DNA of 64,000 bases from Oleiphilus messinensis (GTDB taxonomy: Bacteria; Pseudomonadota; Gammaproteobacteria; Pseudomonadales; Oleiphilaceae), in NCBI RefSeq assembly GCF_002162375.1, contig NZ_CP021425.1, positions 2,539,501 to 2,603,500 of the forward strand, read 5' to 3'. A program made the position numbers and the translations under genes. Positions 1 through 8,480 of the stretch are shown here, in pieces. The notes beneath the pieces are model-generated. The model searched no databases and was not told where the DNA came from. It worked only from the letters and a program-made list of their open reading frames with translations. Position 1 is the stretch's first letter, and every line of letters begins with the position of its first letter.

Positions 1-1079
1 CGTAATCGCTGAATTGATTTTCACTGCATTGGCATAAGGCACGGTGAAAGCAATGACCAGAGCGATAATACTGACGGTGATCAGCGTATTGAAGGTTCTA
101 TGTAATCTTATGCTTCGAGTGTTCTGGAGTAGAAAAGATCTGCTGAACAATGCGATCGCCAATCCCAGATTTGCGATAAAAACGGGAATGGAAAGATTGC
201 TTAGGTGTGGCGCATTTGGCCAAAAATATTGAAAAGACAGACCACTCATGGCAATCATAAAGAGTAGGAGTGCTGTCAGATAGTAGGCATTCAGGAAGAA
301 AGACTTGTTTTTGATTGATACAAAAATCAATGCGTTATAAAAAATCATTGCCAGCAAAATACCGTAAAACCCGCCTTGGGTAAGCGAGAGGTGGTTTGTT
401 TTTGCGATAAGGTCGCCGGCGTTGTGCAGAGAAATATTTGCGTTAATGGATCCGCTGGATTTTATTTTCAGATAAAAATGCTTTATTTCGTTCCGAGCAA
501 AATGAATCGGAAAGATAAAGTGTCGATAATCTATTGCACGATTAGCGAATGGATGAGTATCTCCGACAGTCATGCCTTCTGTGGTTTCGGCAGGGCTGCT
601 GCCGAGTGCTTTCCCTCCGTTAGAGGATTCTAAGAATAGAGTGATGTCATCCAGTAAGGGATAATCGACTAAAAGATACCACTCTGCATTGTGGGGGTCT
701 TGATTGATTGCACTAAATGTCAGCCAATATGTTGAGTCGGTATGTTGAAACGTCGCTTGACCATCTCGTAGCGGGCTGAATTGGCCGATCGCATGAAGCG
801 ATTTTATTTCATTCAGGCCCAAGTGTGACGTTGTATCCTCAAAAAACTGAATTGCATCTGACAGGGAGTGCTGTTGTAGAGATTTGTTTATCGCTACTGG
901 TTCCTGGCTACTGGTTCCTGACTACTGTAGGTGTGCCCGCTCAGCAGAATCAGGAGATAGAGGAGGCGGGCAAATGCTGAATATTCTTTATTTAGCCTGC
1001 AGTTGCTCTGGAGTTTGTCTCGAGGGATTTTTGTTATCCAGCGCAATGTGACATCCTCTGTAGGCGCAAATGAAGACAT
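1..1079 (-). pseudogene. 7TM-DISM receptor, 5' part, frameshifted, runs off left edge
   Basis: Reading the minus strand leftward, position 1079 opens with ATG and encodes a leader with a hydrophobic stretch (LLYLLILLSG) followed by SSQEPVA. That frame then stops at 894-896. A second frame picks up the same SSQEPVA residues and continues to position 1 with the extracellular 7TMR-DISMED2 pattern (YPLLDDITLFLESSNGG) and the first membrane helices of a 7TM-DISM domain (FYGILLAMIFYNALIF). The break coincides with an exact 14-bp tandem duplication; removing one copy joins the frames. Such receptors sense an extracytoplasmic ligand and usually drive a histidine kinase or GGDEF output, but the output domain is outside the window. 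Seen: two frames and duplication. Inferred: recent slippage inactivation, or a phase-variable off state. Confidence 0.8.
893..920. repeat. 14-bp perfect tandem duplication causing the frameshift
   Basis: The unit GCTACTGGTTCCTG is present twice head to tail, at 893-906 and 907-920, with a partial third match (ACTACTG) just after. Fourteen is not a multiple of three, so the second copy shifts the reading frame of the minus-strand receptor gene. Both copies encode SSQEPVA, each in its own frame. Confidence 0.93.
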
Positions 1080-1144
1080 TTTAGAGGGGGCAGCAGAAAC
1101 GACGTTTTTCAGTGTCCCCTAATTCGCAGTAAAGCTGTTAGAAG

Positions 1145-1429
1145 TTAAGATAGCTCAAGCACGGTGACGTGTTCTTCTTTGTCCATCATTGGCCGGAGTT
1201 GATCAAGCATCGCTTTTCGTTCATCTGATTGAGACCATCGTTGCCAGTCTTGAACACTTCTCCAGGTTGATAATATCACTCGATGATTTGGGTCAAATGC
1301 GTTTTTCAATGATTCTCCCGAGACAAAACCGCTTGCCTGAACGGCAAGTTGAATGGTCTTGCGGGCGGTTTCTTCATAGGGTATTTCTAATGTGTCAGCG
1401 ATATGTCTTTCAATTATCACTCTGATCAT
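1145..1429 (-). CDS. Antibiotic biosynthesis monooxygenase (ABM) domain protein
   Basis: A 94-residue single-domain protein of the ABM ferredoxin-like fold: first strand MIRVIIERHI, a helix, then the strand pair HRVILSTWRSVQDWQRWSQS that is typical of the family, and a closing strand VTVLELS. Small ABM proteins act as cofactor-free monooxygenases, heme-degrading enzymes or stress proteins; nothing here fixes a substrate. The start is the ATG at 1429. It stands alone between the receptor gene and the divergent tusA-like gene. Family confident, function open. Confidence 0.7.
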   Translation of the reverse strand: MIRVIIERHIADTLEIPYEETARKTIQLAVQASGFVSGESLKNAFDPNHRVILSTWRSVQDWQRWSQSDERKAMLDQLRPMMDKEEHVTVLELS

Positions 1430-1621
1430 GGGCCTGCCTTATTGTTCTAGGTTTTAGTATGTTAATATTAGCACATTCACATGGAAGGCTTGTTCTGTGA
1501 AGTAACCGTAAAGATATTATCAAGTAACGCTGGGAAGGGGCAGGAATACTCTGCAGGTTTCTGCGAATCTCGGATCATGATAATGAGCGTAATTAATTTA
1601 CCTGCCTGAGTGTATTAATCT

Positions 1622-1864
1622 ATGTCAAATGATATTCCTGATGGCCTTGTCATTCTCGATGTCAAAGGCTTGTTTTGCCCGGAACCCGTCATGATGCTGC
1701 ATAATAAAGTAGATGAGATTGATGTGGGGGACACAGTTCAAATTATCGCGACAGATCCATCAACCAAGCGCGATATTCCTCGTTTTTGTAATTTTCTGGG
1801 TCACGAACTGGTCCAGCAGTATGAAGAAGATTCCTGCTACATCTATATTGTCCGCAAAGGCTGA
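1622..1864 (+). CDS. TusA-like sulfurtransferase (SirA/YedF family)
   Basis: This 80-residue protein has the TusA fold hallmark: LDVKGLFCPEPVMMLHNKV, with the catalytic cysteine in a CPEP motif near residue 19. It also has the family's DPSTKRDIPRFC helix and a final strand YIYIVRKG. TusA relays persulfide sulfur from cysteine desulfurase IscS toward tRNA 2-thiouridine synthesis and other acceptors in the cytoplasm. Length and motif match TusA itself, though YedF and YeeD relatives look similar. It converges with dsbD, leaving 14 bp between the genes. Confidence 0.8.
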   Translation: MSNDIPDGLVILDVKGLFCPEPVMMLHNKVDEIDVGDTVQIIATDPSTKRDIPRFCNFLGHELVQQYEEDSCYIYIVRKG

Positions 1865-1878
1865 CTATACAAAACTGA

Positions 1879-3792
1879 CTACAAGCGCGTGGCCGGGTGT
1901 GTTGATATACGCTCGATAAATTCGTCCGGGCCGATTTCTCCTTGAATACGAAGACTTTTTATCTCCTGTCCGGAATGGTCAAAAAACAAAATAGCGGGTG
2001 GACCAAAAATATTATAGTGTTCCAGAAGCCTGATCGCTTCTTCATCTGAAGCCGTGACATCTGCTTTGATCAAGCGCCAGGTCATCAGTGCGGGATTGAT
2101 CCTGCTATCCTTGAAAACCTCATCTTCTATAACCAGACAGCTCACACACCAGTCTGCGTAAAAGTCAACCATTGTGATGCCGGACGCTCGCACCTTAATA
2201 TGATCAGCACTTTGTTGTAGCTTCTGTTGCAGCTGGTCGTACCGGGTTATTTTTTCAAATGGCAGTGATTTACTCGATTTGGATAGTTCGGGGGGCGGCG
2301 ATGAGCCTGGGTTTGAACTTGAAAATTTCAAAGGAGCTAACGGGTCCAGTGCCGAGCTTGATCCAAGGAATGCACCTGCACCGATCAGAATGCCATACAA
2401 AATTGCAATCACTCCGACGCCTTTCCAAAGGCGTTGTGCCCCATAGTGTGCACTGTCCAGTGCGCCAAGTTGTATACCCGACATAATCAGCAAAATTGCC
2501 CAGAGCAGCATTTCTGTCATGGCCGGCAGCAATCGCGAAATGAGCCAAATCGCGATTGCCAGCAGCAAAACACCAAAGAGCATGCGGACATTTTCCATCC
2601 AGCTGCCCGCCTTTGGTAAGATCTGGCCAGCCCCCATGCCAATCGCAAATAATGGAATTCCCATTCCAATTCCCATGGCGAACAGGGCAATGCCGCCGGT
2701 AACCGGGTCGCCAGAAGAGCTGATGTATATGAGCGCCCCCGCTAGTGGGGCTGAAACACAGGGTGAGACAATAATGGCAGAAAGGGCTCCAATGGCAAAC
2801 ACCGCTAGCACCTGGCCTCCTGCGAGTTTTTGTGAGCGTGCATTTAATGAATCACGCAATTTCGCAGGGAGTTGCAATTCGAACAATCCGAACATCGAGA
2901 GTGAGAGTAAAACAAACAGCAAAGAAAACCCGATCAGAACGGGAGGGCTTTGAAGCTTTGCTTGCAAGTTGGCGGACGCGCCGAAGTAACCCATGGCGAC
3001 ACCAAGCAATGCATAGGTGAGTGCCATGCCAATGATATAGCTCAATGACAACAAGGCTGATTTTGCAGTGGTCGGTGATTTCTGTCCGGCAATAATGGAC
3101 GAAATGATCGGCATCATCGGAAATACACAGGGCGTGAAAGTCAGGCCCAGGCCGAGTAAGACAAAGGCCCCCATGACGGTTAGAAGGTTTGCCTCGTTAA
3201 GAAATGAGAATATGCCTGTTGATGAATTTAGATCCGATTCGTTTTTGGTGATCGGTTTTGTTGTCTGAGCGGTATCCGGTTGCTCAGGAATATACAAGGT
3301 TTCCTTGGTTTCCGGAGGATAGCATAGGCCCGCATCGGCACAGCCCTGATACGTTATTTTGATTGGGATTTCTGTGCCAGAGGTTAACGCAGTTAACGAT
3401 ACTTTAAGTTCCACTGGGTTATGAAACACCGTAACCTGCCCAAAATAAGGATCTTCTTTTACCTCTCCCGGTGTAGAATAGCGTAACGCTCCCAGGCGAA
3501 CGAGGGTATCATCTACTTGAATTTGAATGCGATCTTTGTATAGATAGTGCCCTGGTGTAATATCCCAATTCAAAATGAGCGTATTGTGCTCAAATCGATC
3601 CGTAAATTTAAATGCTTGATCAACCGGCAAAAAGTCTGGTGTTGAAAGATTTAAGCTGTTTTGTGTGCTAGCAAAAAGTTGCGTTTGAAGGCCGTTTCCT
3701 TCAGCGAGCACCATCGACGCATGGAAAGGGCTGATCAGTACGAGTAATCCGAGTATCGTGATCAGTATTCTGGTTCGGACCAATGAAGGCAT
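1879..3792 (-). CDS. dsbD: Thiol:disulfide interchange protein DsbD
   Basis: Inner-membrane protein that carries electrons from cytoplasmic thioredoxin to periplasmic partners such as DsbC and CcmG. All three domains are present. After a signal peptide comes the periplasmic alpha domain with the cysteine pair C151/C157 (QGCADAGLCYP). The eight-helix beta domain has C222 (FTPCVFP) and C345 (VSPCV). The thioredoxin-like gamma domain has C549/C552 (DWCVSC). Numbering uses the ATG at 3792, which follows a GGTGA site; a GTG at 3804 would add four residues. Full family length (637 aa). Possibly relevant to the CxxCH proteins encoded after 43 kb, whose cysteines must be kept reduced for heme attachment. 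Confidence 0.95.
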   Translation of the reverse strand: MPSLVRTRILITILGLLVLISPFHASMVLAEGNGLQTQLFASTQNSLNLSTPDFLPVDQAFKFTDRFEHNTLILNWDITPGHYLYKDRIQIQVDDTLVRLGALRYSTPGEVKEDPYFGQVTVFHNPVELKVSLTALTSGTEIPIKITYQGCADAGLCYPPETKETLYIPEQPDTAQTTKPITKNESDLNSSTGIFSFLNEANLLTVMGAFVLLGLGLTFTPCVFPMMPIISSIIAGQKSPTTAKSALLSLSYIIGMALTYALLGVAMGYFGASANLQAKLQSPPVLIGFSLLFVLLSLSMFGLFELQLPAKLRDSLNARSQKLAGGQVLAVFAIGALSAIIVSPCVSAPLAGALIYISSSGDPVTGGIALFAMGIGMGIPLFAIGMGAGQILPKAGSWMENVRMLFGVLLLAIAIWLISRLLPAMTEMLLWAILLIMSGIQLGALDSAHYGAQRLWKGVGVIAILYGILIGAGAFLGSSSALDPLAPLKFSSSNPGSSPPPELSKSSKSLPFEKITRYDQLQQKLQQSADHIKVRASGITMVDFYADWCVSCLVIEDEVFKDSRINPALMTWRLIKADVTASDEEAIRLLEHYNIFGPPAILFFDHSGQEIKSLRIQGEIGPDEFIERISTHPATRL

Positions 3793-3879
3793 GGGAAATA
3801 TCACCGAAAGATTCGTAAAATGGTCTGGATCGGCGAATGGTAGCAGAATTCCGGGGCTGGCGCGGTATAAACTTTTTTA

Positions 3880-4482
3880 ATGATTCAAACTGAAATGACA
3901 GCAGCAGTATCAAACTTGATAGAACTATTTAATCAGTCTTTCGAGACGTCTTACCGGACGGTCCTGGAAGCTGGAAATGAAGAACCGATTTATTTGCCCG
4001 CAAATATCGAAATTGAACAACCTGATCTGGCTCATCAAATCACATGGGACTCTCGTAGGCATTACCACCGGGTCGTGTTTGCCCATGGATTTTTTCAAAG
4101 CGCAATACATGAAATAAGTCATTGGTGTATTGCTGGCCCGTCCCGTCGAACGCGATTAGACTACGGATATTGGTATGAACCTGATGGTCGAAACGCGGCT
4201 CAGCAGCAGGCATTCGAGCGCGTTGAAATAAAGCCTCAGGCGCTAGAGTGGATTTTTTGCCTTTGTGCAGGAGTGCGGTTCCGGGTTAGTATTGATAACC
4301 TATCTGGTGAGCGATCACCGACGGAGCGGGTGTTCAAACTGAATATTGTCGCCCAGGCCCGATCATATTTGCAGCAAGGGCTCCCTGATCGAGCAGAAAT
4401 GTTTGCTGAAAAGCTGAAAACCTTTTATAACACTGCTAGTTTAGATCTGAATAAGCAGTTGCAGCTTGATGCGATTTTGTAG
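3880..4482 (+). CDS. epmC: Elongation factor P hydroxylase EpmC (YfcM)
   Basis: A 200-residue protein matching EpmC, the iron-dependent enzyme that hydroxylates the lysylated lysine of elongation factor P. The metal site H77-E78-x-x-H81 (AIHEISHW) is visible, followed by the family motif RTRLDYGYWYEPDGR and the helix QQQAFERVEIKPQALEW. Length is close to E. coli EpmC. It is transcribed divergently from dsbD across an 87-bp gap. The lysyl-modification genes epmA and epmB are not in this window. Confidence 0.9.
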   Translation: MIQTEMTAAVSNLIELFNQSFETSYRTVLEAGNEEPIYLPANIEIEQPDLAHQITWDSRRHYHRVVFAHGFFQSAIHEISHWCIAGPSRRTRLDYGYWYEPDGRNAAQQQAFERVEIKPQALEWIFCLCAGVRFRVSIDNLSGERSPTERVFKLNIVAQARSYLQQGLPDRAEMFAEKLKTFYNTASLDLNKQLQLDAIL

Positions 4483-4560
4483 TGGAGTCGTTCACTGTAC
4501 CCTTGGATTTTTGAGTGATGATCGGAGAGCGGTCAATTAATTCGAATTCCCTCCCAAATA

Positions 4561-6366
4561 ATGAGAATTACAAATTATATGAAAGAAGAAAGTTGTCAGG
4601 GTAACCCTGAAGCAGCCCTGGATGCGCACAAAGCATCTGAAACCAGGCAGAATTCCAGTGAACCACATGCTGCGCTGAAGCCCGAAGGAACAAGTAAAGA
4701 CTCTGGCGAGACCTCCGGTAATTCGCGTGAATCTGCCGCCAGACTCAATAAAGATTTGGTTGATTCTGGAGCAAAAAAAGGCGCTTCGAGTGATGCTCCG
4801 GCAGCGATAGCTGAACAGATTGATACTCAAACGTCCCAAAATTCCCTGTCTGGTTCTCAAGAGCGGGTCGGTTCATCAGAAAGCAACAGTGCGACTCTCG
4901 CGAACTCAGTAGATGAATCTCGGTTAACCGAGGAGTCTCAACCTGATAAACAGCCCCAACCTGATAAACAGCCTCAATCTGATAAACGGCCTCAACCTGA
5001 TAAACGGTCTCAACCTGATAAACAGCCTCAACCTGATAAACAGTCTCAACCTGTGCAACAGCCTCAACTAAAGCATGAGCTTCAACTAAAGCAAGAGCTT
5101 CAACCGGAGAAAGAGCCTCAGCTCTTGGAAGAAACTCAGCCTTTGGAAAAAGCCCAACCCGTAGAAAAAACTCAACCTGTAGAAAAAGCTGAACCAGAGG
5201 AAGAATCTGAAGATGAAATGACCTTCGATTCTCTGGAGTTGCATCCGGCACTGAGCAAGGCCATCGCCAATCTCGGGTATGCTCACTGCACACCCATCCA
5301 AGCGGAAACATTGCCCGTTTCTCTGACCGGTCAGGATGTTATTGGCAAGGCACAGACTGGAACCGGTAAAACTGCAGCATTTTTGATTTCTGCGTTCCAG
5401 TATATGCTTGAAAACCCGATCCCCGAGAAAAAACGCTTTGCAGGCGAGCCTCGGGTCTTGGTGTTAGCGCCCACTCGAGAGTTGGCATTGCAAATCGAGA
5501 AAGATGCCAAAGGCCTTAAAGGCGGATCCAAGTTAAACGTTTTATGTACAGTTGGCGGTATGGATTATGATCCTCAGCGTTATGCGCTCCACAACTATTC
5601 GATAGATGTGCTCGTGGCAACCCCGGGACGATTAATTGATTTTGTACTTAATCGCGATGTTTTTCTTGATCAAGTTGAAATACTGATTATTGATGAGGCG
5701 GATCGAATGCTCGATATGGGCTTCATTCCTGATATTAAGCGGATTCTGGGCAATACCACACCAAGGGAAAACCGTCAGACCCTTCTTTTCAGTGCGACAT
5801 TCAATCAAGATGTTTTGAACCTCGCATCGATGTGGACCATTCAACCCGAGTACGTTGAAATAGAGCCAGAGTCGGTCACTGCAGATACGGTGGAACAGGT
5901 TATCTATCTGGTGGAAGCGGCTGAGAAAAAGCGATTGCTGCTTAAACTGGTTCGGGAAACCGAGTTCGACAAGATGATTATCTTCACTAACCGTCGCGAT
6001 GAAGCGCGATTTATTGAGTCTTATCTTCGCCAGAAACGTATCAATGCGGCACTCCTGTCGGGGGAGGTGACCCAAAGCCGTCGCTTGAAAGTTCTGGAGC
6101 GATTCAAAAAAGGCGCGGTGAGCGTCTTGGTCGCAACGGATGTGGCGGGCCGAGGCTTGCATGTGAACGGTATTACTCACGTAGTTAACTATAATTTACC
6201 GGAAGACCCGGATGATTACGTGCATCGTATCGGGCGGACGGGCCGGGCAGGGCAAACGGGTATTGCGATCTCGCTCGCATGTGAAGATGAGTCTTTTGCA
6301 CTTCCCGATTTGGAAAAGCATCTTGGATTTAAATTGAAGTGCGAGTATCCGGCAGATTTAAGCTAG
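4561..6366 (+). CDS. rhlB: DEAD-box RNA helicase RhlB with long repetitive N-terminal extension
   Basis: The helicase core begins near residue 220 (MTFDSLELHPAL). It contains the Q motif (GYAHCTPIQ), motif I AQTGTGKT at 264-271, PTREL, TPGRL, DEAD at 378-381, SAT, and motif VI HRIGRTGRAG. The sequence of the core and its C-terminus is RhlB-like, the helicase of the RNA degradosome. E. coli RhlB is about 420 residues, so this protein carries roughly 215 extra N-terminal residues. These are acidic and Ser/Gln/Pro-rich and end in 15 hexapeptide repeats. The start is uncertain: ATG at 4561 or 4579, neither with a strong ribosome site. A weak hairpin (6371-6389) follows the stop. Confidence 0.88.
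   Translation: MRITNYMKEESCQGNPEAALDAHKASETRQNSSEPHAALKPEGTSKDSGETSGNSRESAARLNKDLVDSGAKKGASSDAPAAIAEQIDTQTSQNSLSGSQERVGSSESNSATLANSVDESRLTEESQPDKQPQPDKQPQSDKRPQPDKRSQPDKQPQPDKQSQPVQQPQLKHELQLKQELQPEKEPQLLEETQPLEKAQPVEKTQPVEKAEPEEESEDEMTFDSLELHPALSKAIANLGYAHCTPIQAETLPVSLTGQDVIGKAQTGTGKTAAFLISAFQYMLENPIPEKKRFAGEPRVLVLAPTRELALQIEKDAKGLKGGSKLNVLCTVGGMDYDPQRYALHNYSIDVLVATPGRLIDFVLNRDVFLDQVEILIIDEADRMLDMGFIPDIKRILGNTTPRENRQTLLFSATFNQDVLNLASMWTIQPEYVEIEPESVTADTVEQVIYLVEAAEKKRLLLKLVRETEFDKMIIFTNRRDEARFIESYLRQKRINAALLSGEVTQSRRLKVLERFKKGAVSVLVATDVAGRGLHVNGITHVVNYNLPEDPDDYVHRIGRTGRAGQTGIAISLACEDESFALPDLEKHLGFKLKCEYPADLS
4933..5202 (+). repeat. 18-bp tandem repeat (15 units) inside rhlB, hexapeptide x-x-Q-P-D-K
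   Basis: Fifteen consecutive in-frame 18-bp units. The first six are nearly identical (consensus QPQPDK, for example 4951-4968 and 5023-5040). Later units drift through QPQLKH, ELQPEK and EPQLLE to KTQPVE and KAEPEE. Gln-Pro or Gln-Leu at the third and fourth positions is kept almost throughout. The gradient from identical to diverged units is what local expansion by slippage would leave. Likely a disordered, length-variable linker. Confidence 0.92.
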
Positions 6367-6434
6367 TCGGACTCGGCTCCGGTGCGAGTTTACTGCCATT
6401 TATACGAAAACGTAATTAGGGACATATTCTGACG

Positions 6435-7583
6435 ATGAAAATTCTGGCCGACGAAAACATTCCGCTTGTTCACTCGTTCTTTGGCTCCATAGGGGATATT
6501 CAGCAGTTCAGCGGTCGGGAATTGACAGCAAGGGAAGTTCAAGATGCTGATATTTTGCTGGTAAGATCTGTCACCCGCGTGGACGAGACGTTAATCGGTG
6601 ATGCTCCGTTGAAGTTCGTCGGATCCACCACTATCGGTTTGGATCATGTCGATACGGAATTTCTGGATGCGAGAAGAATCCCTTACGCGAATGCGCCAGC
6701 CTGTAATTCGGATTCAGTTGTTGAATATGTGATCAGTGCACTGTCGTTTTTATCTGAGTTTGATGACTTCAAGCTGGAAGATAAGTCTATCGGTATAGTG
6801 GGGTATGGAAATGTGGGCTCTCGTTTGGCCAAAGTCTTGGCCAAACTGGGGATGAATGTGAAAGCTAATGATCCGATTCTGGCCGATGCAGGTGAAAAAG
6901 ATCTGTGTTCTTTAGAAGAGGTGATGCAGTGTGACATTATTTCGCTGCACGTGCCGTTAACTCACGATGGACCTTACCCCACATATCACTTATTTGATGA
7001 GCCTCGCATTGCTGCATTGCGAGATAACCAAATTTTGATCAATACCTGCCGGGGTGGAGTGATAGATAATCAGGCCCTCCGCCGAAAGCTGGAAGCCCAA
7101 AATGCGCAAAAGTCTCGCTTTAGAGTTGTGCTGGACGTCTGGGAACATGAGCCGAATGTTGATCGGGCATTATTGGAATTAGTGTCGATCGCCACGCCCC
7201 ATATTGCCGGGTACAGTTACGATGGAAAAGCGCGTGGCACCGATATGATATATCAGGCATTGTGCAGAACTTTGGGACTGCCCGTCAGGCATAAAGCGGC
7301 ACAGTTTTTATCAGAGCCTCCGTTGTCAAAGCTGGCATTCACCTCTCAGGCCGATTCCCGATGGGCGCTTAATACCGCGATTCAGGCGTGTTACGATGTG
7401 AGAATGGACAGTTGGAGAATGAAAGCATTACTTCAGCGTGAAACCCTGGGTTCAGGATTTGATGCGTTGCGGCGTAATTATCCGGTTCGTAGAGAGTTTT
7501 TCAATGTCAAAGTACAATTGAAAAATGTGGACTCTGACCTGTTCAATAAATTTCGCGCTCTCGGGTTTAAGACTAAAAATTGA
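6435..7583 (+). CDS. pdxB: Erythronate-4-phosphate dehydrogenase PdxB
   Basis: NAD-dependent enzyme of the DXP-dependent pyridoxal 5'-phosphate pathway that oxidises 4-phosphoerythronate. The Rossmann motif GIVGYGNVGSR lies at 120-130. The 2-hydroxyacid dehydrogenase catalytic residues are R206 (NTCRGG), E237 (VWEHEP) and H256 (TPHIAGYSYDGKARGT). The GYSYDGKARGT stretch and the C-terminal dimerisation domain distinguish PdxB from other D-2-hydroxyacid dehydrogenases. The 382-residue length is typical. It follows rhlB by 68 bp and may be cotranscribed. Confidence 0.95.
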   Translation: MKILADENIPLVHSFFGSIGDIQQFSGRELTAREVQDADILLVRSVTRVDETLIGDAPLKFVGSTTIGLDHVDTEFLDARRIPYANAPACNSDSVVEYVISALSFLSEFDDFKLEDKSIGIVGYGNVGSRLAKVLAKLGMNVKANDPILADAGEKDLCSLEEVMQCDIISLHVPLTHDGPYPTYHLFDEPRIAALRDNQILINTCRGGVIDNQALRRKLEAQNAQKSRFRVVLDVWEHEPNVDRALLELVSIATPHIAGYSYDGKARGTDMIYQALCRTLGLPVRHKAAQFLSEPPLSKLAFTSQADSRWALNTAIQACYDVRMDSWRMKALLQRETLGSGFDALRRNYPVRREFFNVKVQLKNVDSDLFNKFRALGFKTKN

Positions 7584-7691
7584 TCGCTTATAAAAATGAC
7601 GGCTGTGATGATATAACGTTAAGTATTTTGAATAACTGCCGATATAACAGGGGTATTTGAGTCAAAATATCGTCAGTAGGGTATATCCGCT

Positions 7692-8480
7692 ATGTTGCAT
7701 CGTACTTCACAGTTGAATCGTACTTCAGATCGATCGTCCAGTCGTTTACTGCCTGCCGTAGGTCAACGTTCCATGCAAGATGAAAGTCCCAAGTCCACTT
7801 ATGAACAAAACAAACGGCAAGCAGCACCATTGTCGTTTGCCAAGCTCGGGCTGGAGGTCGGTGCTGCACTGACTATGGAAACGGTATCGCCTGCGCGAAA
7901 ATTCACAATTCGAATGATAGGCTATGTTCCGGATCGCAGCATATTAATCTCTGCACCCACTCGGGAAGGAAAAGAGGTGTTGCTGGAAAAAGGAGACAAA
8001 GTAACCCTCAGGGCGATGTCACGAAATCGGGTTTTCGCTGCGGAGACTCGAGTGCTCTATCGCACGCTGCAACCTTATACTTATTATCATCTTGCCTTCC
8101 CGTCTGAACTGACAGCACACGAAATTCGAAAGGCGTCACGAGTCAGGGTAGACTTGCCCGTGATGATCGACAGTGAATTTGATCTCGGCTTGGGAGAATG
8201 GCCCAAATCTGCGATTATCGAGGATTTGAGTAAGGATGGTGCTGGCTTGTTGACTCGCCAGATATTGGGTGAAGCTGGACATGAAGTGATTATTAACCTG
8301 TCCGTTTCTGTTTCTGAGATTCATCGGGATCTGGAGATTCCCTGTATCATTCGAAATCGGGAAGTGGTACAACGAGCCTCTGGCAGTCAGTACTTTTATG
8401 GTGTTCAATTTGACACCCTGAGTGATGAAGACCGTTTAACACTCAACAGTTTCTTATATGAGATGGAGCAAGCAGGTTAA
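7692..8480 (+). CDS. YcgR-like flagellar brake / PilZ domain protein
   Basis: Two-domain protein: an N-terminal YcgR-type beta barrel (about residues 53-140), then a C-terminal PilZ domain. The c-di-GMP-binding residues are present: the RxxxR motif R146-KAS-R150 and the second motif DLSKDGAG (178-185). Such proteins respond to c-di-GMP and slow the flagellar motor or act on other surface functions. About 45 poorly ordered residues precede the first domain; the ATG for M28 is an alternative start. The gene end overlaps the next gene by 23 bp. The c-di-GMP enzymes at 23.5 and 30.9 kb could supply the ligand. Confidence 0.85.
   Translation: MLHRTSQLNRTSDRSSSRLLPAVGQRSMQDESPKSTYEQNKRQAAPLSFAKLGLEVGAALTMETVSPARKFTIRMIGYVPDRSILISAPTREGKEVLLEKGDKVTLRAMSRNRVFAAETRVLYRTLQPYTYYHLAFPSELTAHEIRKASRVRVDLPVMIDSEFDLGLGEWPKSAIIEDLSKDGAGLLTRQILGEAGHEVIINLSVSVSEIHRDLEIPCIIRNREVVQRASGSQYFYGVQFDTLSDEDRLTLNSFLYEMEQAG

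Noticed and set aside
2519-2953. A 144-codon plus-strand frame inside dsbD
   Set aside because: Antisense to the strongly conserved membrane domain of DsbD; no independent support.
4933-5202. Repeat array considered as CRISPR
   Set aside because: Units are contiguous, in frame and without spacers; it is a coding tandem repeat.
4745-5311. A 188-codon minus-strand frame with repeated VYQVE
   Set aside because: It is the complement of the rhlB 18-bp repeats and has no start signal; an artefact of periodic sequence.
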